A DNA stretch of 64,000 nucleotides from Bacteroidia bacterium (GTDB lineage Bacteria > Bacteroidota > Bacteroidia > Chitinophagales > Chitinophagaceae), in the NCBI GenBank assembly GCA_030427635.1, contig JAUIBA010000008.1, positions 62,001-126,000 on the forward strand, written 5' to 3'. Within the stretch, counting starts at the first letter, position 1. Each line of letters opens with the position of its first letter. Below are positions 35,150-43,215 of the stretch, piece after piece. Position numbers and translations under genes: made by a program. Below the pieces are notes generated by a model, which did no database searches, was not told the origin of the DNA, and saw nothing but the letters and a program-made list of their open reading frames with translations.

Positions 35150-37711
35150 TTATCTGCTTACAGCCACCTGCCGCTTCAGTGTTCCGGCATTGGTTTGCAG
35201 GGATACAATATAGCTACCGGCAGGCAATTGCGCAACGGGAATACTTACCATAGTAGCACCATGTACACTGGCAGTGTACACTACCCTGCCTACCATATCT
35301 GATACAGACACATATTCGCCCTGTGCTCCGGTACTGCTGATATCTACAGTAACAGCTTCGCTTGCCGGATTAGGAAACACCCGCGCACTACCCAGCAACA
35401 TATCCTGCAGTGTTACAGAGCTGGTAGTTCTGGTAATACTGCTTAGCTTCAGCAGATATGTACCCACATTACCGGCAAATGCAGGAGAAACTTTGAACAG
35501 GACGGTCCCTCCGGTAAGGCCACCCAATACTATAGAGCCAGACATTACATCACCATATACTGACGACCACGTTGTACCACCATCCGTAGAATAAGACCAT
35601 ACCGCATCCAGAGTATAAGTAACACCATCATCAGTGCTGGCCTCATCATTGACACGGGCATTGATAGTATAGTTATATCCCGGTGCCAGTACTATCTTGT
35701 AGTAGTCCACATCACTGGTTGTATGGAAGTTAGACCCCGTGGTACTCTTATTAGCCACATCGCCAGTGAATGTAAGGGGCAGATTGTAGGCAGTAGATGC
35801 GGTATTATTTACCTCATAAATGTCTGGTGACGGAGGAGGAGCTGCCACTGTCACATATATAGGATTAGGGAAATAATCTGTACCACACAGGTACCAGCCC
35901 GGACCGGGATTATACATTACCGCCATCAGGTAAGTACCCGGTGCCGCAGTAACGGCGGATGTACTGAATGTAAGAAACGGACTGGTATAGGTATATCCTG
36001 CCGGCAGTGTCATGCCACTCATTGTCTGAATGGTGCAGTTATGGGTACCATCCAGATTATATAATGACACATCATAAGACCCGGAAAAGGATGTTCCGTC
36101 ATTCTGCAGATTCAGGTTTACGGAGCCAGCCGCTCCCTGTACAAATGTTGTAGGCGTAAGGTTCATTACCGATGCCATCTGCATAGGATTATGATTGACC
36201 ACATCCATAGTTACAAAGTTCGTGTATGGTCCACTGTTACTTACAGTTACCCATCCACCACCCGGCGTGCGGGACAGGATACCAATAGCATATGTACCGG
36301 GAAGCATAGACAGGAGACCCGTAGTACTGAAATTAAGAGTGCCTGATGTCCATCCCGGCGACAGAGAAACACCGGTAACAGAATCAATAAAGGTGACAAA
36401 TGAGCCCGATGTAGTAAAAGCAGCTGCGCATACGGTGCCTGAGAATGTAGTTGTACCCGGATTGGCAACAATAGTACTGATGGTAAATGCATCGGTATAG
36501 AATATGGTAGGAGAGGTAGAATATATATAGTCATACAGCTCCAGCGATGCCGTAGGCGTTCCTGTGTTAGGCTTGAGGTTTATAATAGCCTGCTGACCAC
36601 TGTTATAGCCACCACTGCCACCACCGGTACCCAAGCCACCGGGATTAAGCGCATTTATACTGAAATAGCCGTCTGAGTAACCACCCCATCCCCAGTTCAT
36701 ATGAAAATAGTTGGATGCATCATAGCCGTCAGCTATAAAACAGTGACCGCCACCGGTACCAAATCCCGCCATCAGCACTGGCCTGCTGGCATCCAGCTCA
36801 CTTTTCAGCATATTTATCCATGCGCTCTCACTGTATGATGCACGCTCCTCACCCTGCATAGCCGGGTCATAATTAAAGTAAGTTCTGAATGCATACTCTG
36901 CACAGTGCGTAACAGGGCTGGCAGACGATACCACATATGCGCCGCTGCTGCTGGCGCTATAGCTCATGTCTACACTTATACCCGCATGGCTCATCAGGGT
37001 AGCAATGGCTGCATTTGTCGAAGATATGGTATTGGGCATAGACGACCAGTTGTAGGTAGTACTGCCAAAATTAGCAGACAGTGTACCACAGCACGATGAG
37101 GAGTAAGAGTGAATGCCGGTGCCGGTAGCCGGCCAGTTCCAGTATTTCATCACCTGAGCCATAGCGGTAGCTACACAGCCAGTTACAGACCTGCCGCCAC
37201 CCGCATAATCGTATGGACACATATCATTGTAGTATGGCGACTGATTCCAGCGGGTGGCTATAAGTGGTGCTACTGCTGTAGTTTTTGCAGCTGTTTCTAC
37301 CCTGTTGGCTATCAGGTTCTGCCATTTACGCTCCGTAGCTACAGTAGCCTGCAGGTGTGCCGCTGCTATTTCTTCTATTTGTCCTGTATATCCCTGCAGA
37401 AACTCACGCACCTGCACCGGCATACCTTCTGCTATGAAAGGATTATCGGCCGAGTAACCAAGTACCGGCTCTGTAGCATCATCACCCGATACGATGACAA
37501 AAGAATGGTCAGTACTGAAAATGAACAGTCCCGTCTTTCCTGATGCGGGTGCATATACGAGAGACATATCACCCTCACTGCCGGGTGCTATACCTTTCTG
37601 CTTCATAAAATGATAGCCTACGGTACGTGCTGTTGCTACAGGAACTTCTTTGGCAACACATAAAGACCCATGTAGCAGTAAACCTAAGAGGGCCAGATAT
37701 AATTTTTTCAT
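35150..37711 (-). CDS. C10 family (streptopain-like) cysteine protease with T9SS sorting domain
   Basis: An 853-residue secreted protease. Signal peptide about 1-20 (ends CVAK). Residues 20-110 match the Spi-like propeptide that keeps C10 zymogens inactive (FVIVSGDDATEPVLGY). The catalytic domain has Cys179 in VTGCVATAMAQVMKYWNWP, His323 in GGHCFIADGYD, and the NWGWGGYSDGYF segment. Two or three beta-sandwich domains follow (about 370-640), then a DVDYYKI-type bacterial pre-peptidase C-like domain (about 645-765) and a type A sorting domain (RVFPNPASEAVTVDI, LPAGSYIVSLQ). C10 proteases act as extracellular broad-specificity enzymes, e.g. streptopain, interpain and the Bacteroides fragilis paralogues. 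Here it is more likely nutritional. It has a good promoter of its own. Confidence 0.9.
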   Translation of the reverse strand: MKKLYLALLGLLLHGSLCVAKEVPVATARTVGYHFMKQKGIAPGSEGDMSLVYAPASGKTGLFIFSTDHSFVIVSGDDATEPVLGYSADNPFIAEGMPVQVREFLQGYTGQIEEIAAAHLQATVATERKWQNLIANRVETAAKTTAVAPLIATRWNQSPYYNDMCPYDYAGGGRSVTGCVATAMAQVMKYWNWPATGTGIHSYSSSCCGTLSANFGSTTYNWSSMPNTISSTNAAIATLMSHAGISVDMSYSASSSGAYVVSSASPVTHCAEYAFRTYFNYDPAMQGEERASYSESAWINMLKSELDASRPVLMAGFGTGGGHCFIADGYDASNYFHMNWGWGGYSDGYFSINALNPGGLGTGGGSGGYNSGQQAIINLKPNTGTPTASLELYDYIYSTSPTIFYTDAFTISTIVANPGTTTFSGTVCAAAFTTSGSFVTFIDSVTGVSLSPGWTSGTLNFSTTGLLSMLPGTYAIGILSRTPGGGWVTVSNSGPYTNFVTMDVVNHNPMQMASVMNLTPTTFVQGAAGSVNLNLQNDGTSFSGSYDVSLYNLDGTHNCTIQTMSGMTLPAGYTYTSPFLTFSTSAVTAAPGTYLMAVMYNPGPGWYLCGTDYFPNPIYVTVAAPPPSPDIYEVNNTASTAYNLPLTFTGDVANKSTTGSNFHTTSDVDYYKIVLAPGYNYTINARVNDEASTDDGVTYTLDAVWSYSTDGGTTWSSVYGDVMSGSIVLGGLTGGTVLFKVSPAFAGNVGTYLLKLSSITRTTSSVTLQDMLLGSARVFPNPASEAVTVDISSTGAQGEYVSVSDMVGRVVYTASVHGATMVSIPVAQLPAGSYIVSLQTNAGTLKRQVAVSR

Positions 37712-37727
37712 AACATTGTATTTATCG

Positions 37728-37757
37728 CAAATGTATGTTTATCATATCTGATGGCAA
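37728..37757 (-). promoter_or_regulatory. Promoter of the C10 protease gene
   Basis: On the minus strand TTG (37757-37755), 19-bp spacer, TACATTTG (37735-37728): a perfect Bacteroidota consensus. The leader is about 10 nt. Confidence 0.65.
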
Positions 37758-37827
37758 TGCACACGCATTCCATTACTATATAACTGTGTCAGTTACTTTT
37801 GTAGCTGTATCCACATGATGGGGAAGA

Positions 37828-38163
37828 CTACTTCAGTTTATCATTTTCACGGTGGCGCTGGGCATCTCTTATATTCTTCTTATCAAAGTTTTTCTCCAGT
37901 GCATCGGTCAGGTCTACCCCTGTCTGATTGGCAAGACATAACAACACCCATAACACATCAGCCATTTCATCGGCCATCTCCTTCTGCCTGTCGCTTTCTT
38001 TGAAAGACTGCTCACCATATTTCCGTACCATTAGCCTCGATAGCTCTCCCACTTCTTCCATCAATATACCCAGGTTTGTAAGCTCGCTAAAGTAGCGCAC
38101 CCCTACCGTACGTATCCATTCATCTACCTGTTGCTGTGCTTTTCTTATTGTAATGTCTTCCAT
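37828..38163 (-). CDS. MazG-like nucleotide pyrophosphohydrolase
   Basis: A 111-residue all-alpha NTP pyrophosphohydrolase of the MazG-like type, which hydrolyses nucleoside triphosphates to monophosphate and pyrophosphate (house-cleaning of unusual nucleotides). The metal-binding pattern ExxE-x(n)-ExxD is seen as LMEEVGELSRLMVRKYG and KEMADEMADVLWVLLCLA. The ATG at 38161-38163 (MEDITIRKAQQQVDEWI) is chosen; the open frame continues 47 residues upstream into the divergent promoter region without conservation. It is divergent from moxR. Confidence 0.85.
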   Translation of the reverse strand: MEDITIRKAQQQVDEWIRTVGVRYFSELTNLGILMEEVGELSRLMVRKYGEQSFKESDRQKEMADEMADVLWVLLCLANQTGVDLTDALEKNFDKKNIRDAQRHRENDKLK

Positions 38164-38270
38164 TGCTGGCTGTATAATTTTGTTAGTTACGCAAAATAAT
38201 GGAACTTTCCCCTTTCGTTCCCTCCCCTGAAGGGTCGGTAAATGAGGCTTAAAATCAGAAGATTTACTAA

Positions 38271-39230
38271 ATGTACGCAACAGATACTGCAGGTGCAGAT
38301 GCACTGAAAGAGAAAGTAAGAGAGATAAGAAAAAACATAGGCAATGTCATCGTAGGGCAGGAAGATGTGGTAGAAAAGCTAATCATTGCCATACTTTGCA
38401 ACGGTCATAGCCTGCTGGTGGGTGTACCCGGACTGGCAAAAACACTGCTGGTAAAAACCATATCAGATGTGCTGGACTTATCTTTTAAGCGCATACAGTT
38501 TACGCCAGACCTTATGCCTTCAGACATTGTAGGTGCAGAGATTCTCAATGAACAGCGTGCATTTCAGTTTATTAAAGGCCCCATATTTGCCAATATCATA
38601 CTGGCGGATGAAATAAACCGTACGCCGCCCAAAACACAGTCAGCACTGCTGGAGGCTATGCAGGAGCGCAACGTTACAGCCGGAGGTACACTCTATAAGC
38701 TTCCTTCTCCGTTTTTTGTGCTTGCCACGCAAAACCCCATAGAGCAGGAAGGTACTTACCCGCTCCCTGAAGCACAGCTGGACCGCTTTATGTTTCAGGT
38801 AACACTGGACTACCCATCATTTGCCGATGAGGTAACCATAGTACGTAATACGACCGGAGCACGCACTCCCGACTTGTCCAGTGTAATGAGCGCAGAGGAA
38901 ATCCTGTATTTTCAGGACCTCGTACGCCGGGTACCCGTTGCAGACAATGTACTGGAGTATGCCGTAGGACTGGTGCAGAAAACAAGACCCGGCAGTGCAG
39001 GTGCGGCCCAGGCAGCTACGCAGTTCCTGGCATATGGCGCAGGCCCTCGCGCATCACAGTACCTGGTATTGGGTGCAAAATGTCATGCCCTTATCCATGG
39101 CAAATACTCACCCGATATTGAAGATGTAAAGGCAATGGCGTTACCTGTATTACGCCACCGTATATTACGTAACTATAAGGCAGAGGCGGAAGGAATGACG
39201 CAGGAAGCACTGATAAAACAACTCATGTAA
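38271..39230 (+). CDS. MoxR family AAA+ ATPase
   Basis: A 319-residue chaperone-like ATPase. Walker A is GVPGLAKTLL (about residues 51-60), Walker B ILADEINR (110-117), and sensor 1 lies in LATQNPIEQEGTYPLPEAQLDRF, a MoxR trademark (quoted here as separate segments LATQNPIEQEG and YPLPEAQLDRF). The lid domain ends VLRHRILRNYKAEAEG. MoxR ATPases usually work with von Willebrand-A-domain partners and are followed by DUF58 and Bat genes. Here an acyltransferase gene follows instead, so the partners must lie elsewhere. A TAATTTTG element at 38175-38182 might be its promoter (weak). Confidence 0.92.
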   Translation: MYATDTAGADALKEKVREIRKNIGNVIVGQEDVVEKLIIAILCNGHSLLVGVPGLAKTLLVKTISDVLDLSFKRIQFTPDLMPSDIVGAEILNEQRAFQFIKGPIFANIILADEINRTPPKTQSALLEAMQERNVTAGGTLYKLPSPFFVLATQNPIEQEGTYPLPEAQLDRFMFQVTLDYPSFADEVTIVRNTTGARTPDLSSVMSAEEILYFQDLVRRVPVADNVLEYAVGLVQKTRPGSAGAAQAATQFLAYGAGPRASQYLVLGAKCHALIHGKYSPDIEDVKAMALPVLRHRILRNYKAEAEGMTQEALIKQLM

Positions 39231-39274
39231 CCGTGTAACTGACGGTATTAATATAAGTTACACCTGCTGTAAGT

Positions 39275-40333
39275 ATGACAAAAGATAAAGCATCCGGCAA
39301 TATATTATCCATACAATTGCTGAGAGGCATTGCCGCATTGATGGTCGTACTGTCACATTCCGTAGCCAACACTCAGTATCTTCCCGAAGAGAACATAGTA
39401 CGTAAGCTATGCGTATGGGGATGGTCGGGGGTAGAGATATTCTTTATTATCTCAGGATTTATTATCCCCTACTCCATGTATAAAAACAGATACAAAGTAG
39501 CTGAGTTCGGCAGCCTTATGATTCGCAGGATAGTAAGGATAGAACCACCATACCTTATTTCCATCATCATTTTCCTCATACTTAACTACTTCATTTTTTT
39601 CACTCCGCTATATAAAGGTGTACCACCTGGTATTGTAATAGACTGGAGCAATGTTCTGGGACACATAGGTTACATAAATGCATTTACCGGAAAAAAATGG
39701 CTGAGCCCTGTTTACTGGACGTTGGCAATAGAGTTTGAATACTACATTTTTATTGGGGTACTATTCCCGCTCGTCTTTCATAACAACAATATTATACGCC
39801 GTATTACGCATGCGGCCATGCTGCTACTGGCAGCTGTATCTATGGCTGTGTACGCTATACCACATACAGCGCCTCTTTACAACGGACAACTTTTTACTTT
39901 CCTACCCTACTTTCTTATGGGGATTGCACTGTTTATGTTCCGGTGCAATATTATTGCGCGTACCGAATTTTTGATACTAACTGCTGCCAACCTTGCTATC
40001 TGTATCATTTTCGATAAGACAAATGGTGTAATGCTTGCTGGCATTAGTGCTCTGTCTCTTGCTGCCATTCATTATATTAAAAGTGTACCCAAAACTTTTC
40101 TTTTTCTTGGTACGATATCATACTCACTCTACCTTACCCATACTCTTGTCATCAACAGAGTAATGGTTGCAACCGGAAAAATAACAGGCGACAACTATCA
40201 CGGAATAAGACTGGTATTATGCGTGCTCGTTTGCATTCTGACAGCATGGCTGTATTACCTTATAGCAGAAAAGCCATTTACAGAACTGAGTAAGAAAATA
40301 AAATACGCAACCAGAAAGAAGACTCAGGATTAA
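39275..40333 (+). CDS. Acyltransferase family 3 (OafA/YrhL-like) membrane protein
   Basis: A 352-residue integral membrane protein with about ten hydrophobic segments. The N-terminus has the family motif LLRGIAALMVVLSHS (Arg-Gly and the catalytic-site His), and further on FFIISGFIIPYS and SPVYWTLAIEFEYYIF (His/Glu-type loop). Such enzymes move acetyl or other acyl groups onto cell-surface sugars, e.g. O-antigen or exopolysaccharide. No polysaccharide cluster is adjacent. The substrate is not predictable. Start ATG at 39275, 44 bp after moxR. Confidence 0.88.
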   Translation: MTKDKASGNILSIQLLRGIAALMVVLSHSVANTQYLPEENIVRKLCVWGWSGVEIFFIISGFIIPYSMYKNRYKVAEFGSLMIRRIVRIEPPYLISIIIFLILNYFIFFTPLYKGVPPGIVIDWSNVLGHIGYINAFTGKKWLSPVYWTLAIEFEYYIFIGVLFPLVFHNNNIIRRITHAAMLLLAAVSMAVYAIPHTAPLYNGQLFTFLPYFLMGIALFMFRCNIIARTEFLILTAANLAICIIFDKTNGVMLAGISALSLAAIHYIKSVPKTFLFLGTISYSLYLTHTLVINRVMVATGKITGDNYHGIRLVLCVLVCILTAWLYYLIAEKPFTELSKKIKYATRKKTQD

Positions 40334-40390
40334 TACCAGCATCAGCTCACCGGACATTTTTAAAATGCTTTACTTAACTGAATAAACTGA

Positions 40391-40870
40391 ATGACAACAA
40401 TGGAAAACCTGCAGCAAAAAGCAAACTTCCTGCGCCATGAATATATACCTGCCTTACAGCAGCTGGATGAAAATGCAACTCACCTTTGGGGCAAAATGAA
40501 TGTTCGGCAGATGATAGAACATATGACAGACTATGTACGCATTGCCAGTGGGCGCACACATATGAACATTGTCACTCCCGGCGAGCATATACCTCGTATG
40601 CAGGCATTCCTGGCCAGCGAAAAGCCTTTCAGAGAAAACACCCCCAACGCCCTTATGGCCGATGAGCCGCCATTGCCTCGTCACGCCACAAAAGAGCTGG
40701 CCGTACAGGAGCTGAAAGAGGAGCTGGAACACTTCTTTACCGTTTACGAAAAAGAGCCGGGCAAGTCTACTAACAATCCATTTTTCGGAGCGCTCACTTT
40801 TGACCTTCAGGTACAGCTACTTCATAAACACAGCACACACCATCTGCGCCAGTTTGGCGTAGCCATTTAA
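40391..40870 (+). CDS. DinB/DUF1569-like protein
   Basis: A 159-residue protein resembling the DUF1569 branch of the DinB four-helix-bundle superfamily. Histidines lie in the expected places: MNVRQMIEHMTDY for the first helix and LLHKHSTHHLRQFGV for the last. Members bind a divalent metal through such histidines; some are thiol-dependent transferases, most have no known activity. It has its own terminator and precedes the BlaI/M56 cluster. Function unassigned. Confidence 0.75.
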   Translation: MTTMENLQQKANFLRHEYIPALQQLDENATHLWGKMNVRQMIEHMTDYVRIASGRTHMNIVTPGEHIPRMQAFLASEKPFRENTPNALMADEPPLPRHATKELAVQELKEELEHFFTVYEKEPGKSTNNPFFGALTFDLQVQLLHKHSTHHLRQFGVAI

Positions 40871-40899
40871 GGATACTGCAATCCATACATGTTTTTTAC

Positions 40900-40923
40900 A
40901 GCCGGTGAATCACCGGCTTTTTT
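40900..40923 (+). terminator. Rho-independent terminator before the BlaI/M56 cluster
   Basis: Arms AGCCGGT and ACCGGCT (40900-40906, 40912-40918) around GAATC, followed by T run to 40923. Confidence 0.8.
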
Positions 40924-40954
40924 CATGCATCCATCAACTGTGCTATCAAATAAA

Positions 40955-41000
40955 TTTGTTTTTTACGTTTTGTAACGTATTTTTACGTTATGAAGCGTAA
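40955..41000 (+). promoter_or_regulatory. blaI promoter with two candidate operator inverted repeats
   Basis: TTTG (40955-40958), 19 bp, then TATTTTTA (40978-40985) make a plausible promoter. TACGTT-TTGT-AACGTA (40964-40979) is a perfect inverted repeat between the two elements. TTACG-N8-CGTAA (40983-41000) is a second one that spans the ATG of blaI. Repressor binding here would block the promoter and early transcription. Binding by BlaI is inferred from family behaviour. Confidence 0.5.
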
Positions 41001-41373
41001 TAAAGCGATACAAACACTTACCAAAGCTGAAGAAGAAGTAATGCATATAATATGGGAGCTGGGTCGTTGTCTTGTACGAGATATAATTGAAGAGCTGGGC
41101 GATCCAGACATACCCCACAGTACAGTATCATCTGTAGTACGCCTGCTGGAAAAGAAAGGATTTGTAGACCATAAGGCATACGGCAAAACACATGAGTATT
41201 TCCCAATAGTGAGCAGGGAGGAATATGCAGGTCATGGCGTACAAAGCCTGGTGTCAAAATACTTTGGTGGGTCTCCCAGAATGCTGGTAAGCTATCTGGT
41301 ACAAAGTCAGGATATGAATCTGAAAGAACTGAATGAACTCATGAAAACATTGGAAAAAAATCAGAAAAAGTAA
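40990..41373 (+). CDS. BlaI/MecI/CopY family transcriptional repressor
   Basis: A 127-residue winged-helix repressor. The N-terminal DNA-binding domain has LTKAEEEVMHIIWELG, VRDIIEELGDPDIPHSTVSS and VVRLLEKKGFVDHKAYGKTH, as in BlaI/MecI. The C-terminal half (about 80-127) is the dimerisation region. In characterised systems the partner M56 protease senses a signal and causes cleavage of the repressor. Here three M56 genes follow, the first after only 5 bp, so co-transcription is near certain. Inverted repeats over its promoter suggest autoregulation. No beta-lactamase gene is linked, so resistance should not be assumed. Confidence 0.92.
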   Translation: MKRNKAIQTLTKAEEEVMHIIWELGRCLVRDIIEELGDPDIPHSTVSSVVRLLEKKGFVDHKAYGKTHEYFPIVSREEYAGHGVQSLVSKYFGGSPRMLVSYLVQSQDMNLKELNELMKTLEKNQKK

Positions 41374-41378
41374 GCTGT

Positions 41379-42806
41379 ATGTATAGCTACCTGTTTAACG
41401 TTAGTTGTATCTGGCTCATCAGCCTGTCTGTTTACGGTATATTCATACACCGTAAAGTACCCCATACACATAGCCGCGTGTATCTGCTACTTACATTACT
41501 GGCTGCACTGATAATCCCATGTATTCCGCTACATTCAATACCTGCAGATGCTTATAACAACGCAGCAATATCACCGTTACTCTTTGATAAAGCAACTCAT
41601 ATTCAGCAGCTACCAGCAGTCACACAATCGGGCAGCCTGTATGCATCCGGTGTACTAACAACAATATATGTCGCCGGTGTATTAATATCCTTCATGCATA
41701 TAGCTGTGGACAGCATGAAAATATGGCACCTATACAAAAACGGGAAACGACATACTTCCAATGGGTGGACAATCATTGAAACAAATATTGCGCATACCCC
41801 TTTTTCTTTTTCTCATCTGCTATTTGTACGAGACATCTCCGATTATGATACTAACGAATGGGGTATGCTACTAATACACGAGCGGGAACACCAAAAACGT
41901 AAACACCTTTGGGATATACTGTTGATACAACTACTAGGTATACTGCTATGGTTTCATCCACTGGTATATGTTTATCGGTATTATATACGTCTCCTGCATG
42001 AATATCAGGCAGATGCTGCCGCAACAGATACGAATATCTGGTACAGTGCATTCCTGATACAACAACTGATGCTGACTCCCGCCCCACGCATATCGCTGGC
42101 ACTCGGCAGTTCATCTGTAAAGTCTCGCCTCACGATGCTGCATAGCAGCTATAAAAAATCCCCTATCAGAGTATTCCTAACTATACCACTGCTGCTGCTG
42201 TTTACCCTCTGCTTTGCCGCTGATAAGGATGGCATACCCATTAAGAATGGCAACGTATGCAAATACAAAGGGAATACCATAAAATTTCAACCACCACAGC
42301 TGCCTGACAGCTATATGCGCAGAGACGAAAAAACCGGCAGACTCGTGCGCACACCTATAGGCTGGCCTACACCACCGGTACGCATAAACGAGGACAGCAT
42401 TTACAATAGCATACACACAAAAGAGCTTGTCCCATCATCTGCTACACAGCGCAGCAATGGTGTGATTGCATATCTGATAAATAATGGTAACAACACCTTC
42501 TCACAACTTCCGGATGGGGACTACTCATTTATTCTTACTTCCATTGTTACAGATGCCCACGGACTATTAGTGTATTTTGAAAACCATGGTATAATCCTCA
42601 TTGGCAAAGGGACATTTCCTGGTGCAGAAGCGTACAAAGCAACAATAAACAAAATGCTTGTCGCAGCCCCGGCTTTCACCCCTGCATACCTGAATGGAAT
42701 TGCGGTAGCTGCTCTGGTAGAGCATCCAAACTTATTTGCCGGAGCAACAACTGAAAAGGACTTTACAGTACACAATCATAAAATAACATGGGCAATTACC
42801 CAATAA
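41379..42806 (+). CDS. M56 (BlaR1-like) membrane metallopeptidase 1
   Basis: A 475-residue membrane sensor-protease. Four hydrophobic segments (about 5-22, 34-50, 90-110, 265-281). Between the third and fourth lies the cytoplasmic peptidase domain: WTIIETNIAHTPFSF (130-144), zinc motif HEREH (167-171) and HEYQAD (207-212) with the third ligand. The periplasmic C-terminus (about 285-475) is not the penicillin-binding domain of BlaR1. It starts NGNVCKYKGNTIKFQPPQ and contains LPDGDYSFI, TDAHGLLVYFENHGI, FTPAYLNGI and ends VHNHKITWA; this pattern is shared with the two later M56 proteins and with the secreted protein at 46059-46688. It resembles a diverged TonB C-terminal-type fold, common on Bacteroidota M56 proteins (inference). 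Confidence 0.88.
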   Translation: MYSYLFNVSCIWLISLSVYGIFIHRKVPHTHSRVYLLLTLLAALIIPCIPLHSIPADAYNNAAISPLLFDKATHIQQLPAVTQSGSLYASGVLTTIYVAGVLISFMHIAVDSMKIWHLYKNGKRHTSNGWTIIETNIAHTPFSFSHLLFVRDISDYDTNEWGMLLIHEREHQKRKHLWDILLIQLLGILLWFHPLVYVYRYYIRLLHEYQADAAATDTNIWYSAFLIQQLMLTPAPRISLALGSSSVKSRLTMLHSSYKKSPIRVFLTIPLLLLFTLCFAADKDGIPIKNGNVCKYKGNTIKFQPPQLPDSYMRRDEKTGRLVRTPIGWPTPPVRINEDSIYNSIHTKELVPSSATQRSNGVIAYLINNGNNTFSQLPDGDYSFILTSIVTDAHGLLVYFENHGIILIGKGTFPGAEAYKATINKMLVAAPAFTPAYLNGIAVAALVEHPNLFAGATTEKDFTVHNHKITWAITQ

Positions 42807-42822
42807 AACCAAACACACCAAT

Positions 42823-43215
42823 ATGAAGAAAAGAGCATTAATAATCGCAGTAATCGGTACCCTGCTTACCACTGTACACTGGTGCCATGCACAGTCACAG
42901 AATAAGACCACAACAGTCCACTTTGCTGACGCAGTAAAAGGCGAAGTAAAACATAAATACATCATGGAACATGCCACACTGAAAGCAGAGAGACAAGGCT
43001 GTACCATAAGCGGATTTCAGGTATCATTTGTGCCATCAGGAGGTAATCTCTTCGGGCCATTCAGAAACAAAGGCAATAAGCTGACAGAGAATCAGATGAA
43101 CTTCCTGCGGGAGTTCACAGAGAAAAAAGTGAAGATATACATCGAGGATATCACCGTTAGTTGTGGATCAGACACTACCCATGCCAACCATATTGCTATA
43201 ACCAGTATCCCATGA
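42823..43215 (+). CDS. Small secreted protein inside the M56 cluster, GldM-C-like
   Basis: A 130-residue exported protein (signal peptide about 1-23, ends CHAQ). The mature part has ISGFQVSFVPSGGNLF, then KLTENQMNFLREFTEKKVKI, YIEDITV and NHIAITSIP. This order (strand, turn, LTxxQxxxL helix, KVxIEDI strand, final strand) resembles the last beta domain of the gliding/T9SS protein GldM. Two Cys (CTISGF, VSCGSD) might pair. Its stop codon overlaps the start of the next M56 gene as ATGA, so the two are translationally coupled. Function unknown; an interaction with the periplasmic part of an M56 protein is a guess. Confidence 0.75.
   Translation: MKKRALIIAVIGTLLTTVHWCHAQSQNKTTTVHFADAVKGEVKHKYIMEHATLKAERQGCTISGFQVSFVPSGGNLFGPFRNKGNKLTENQMNFLREFTEKKVKIYIEDITVSCGSDTTHANHIAITSIP

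Noticed and set aside
35150-37711. C10 protease as a virulence factor
   Set aside because: The family includes streptopain, but the host context here gives no sign of pathogenicity; T9SS proteases are common in free-living Bacteroidota.
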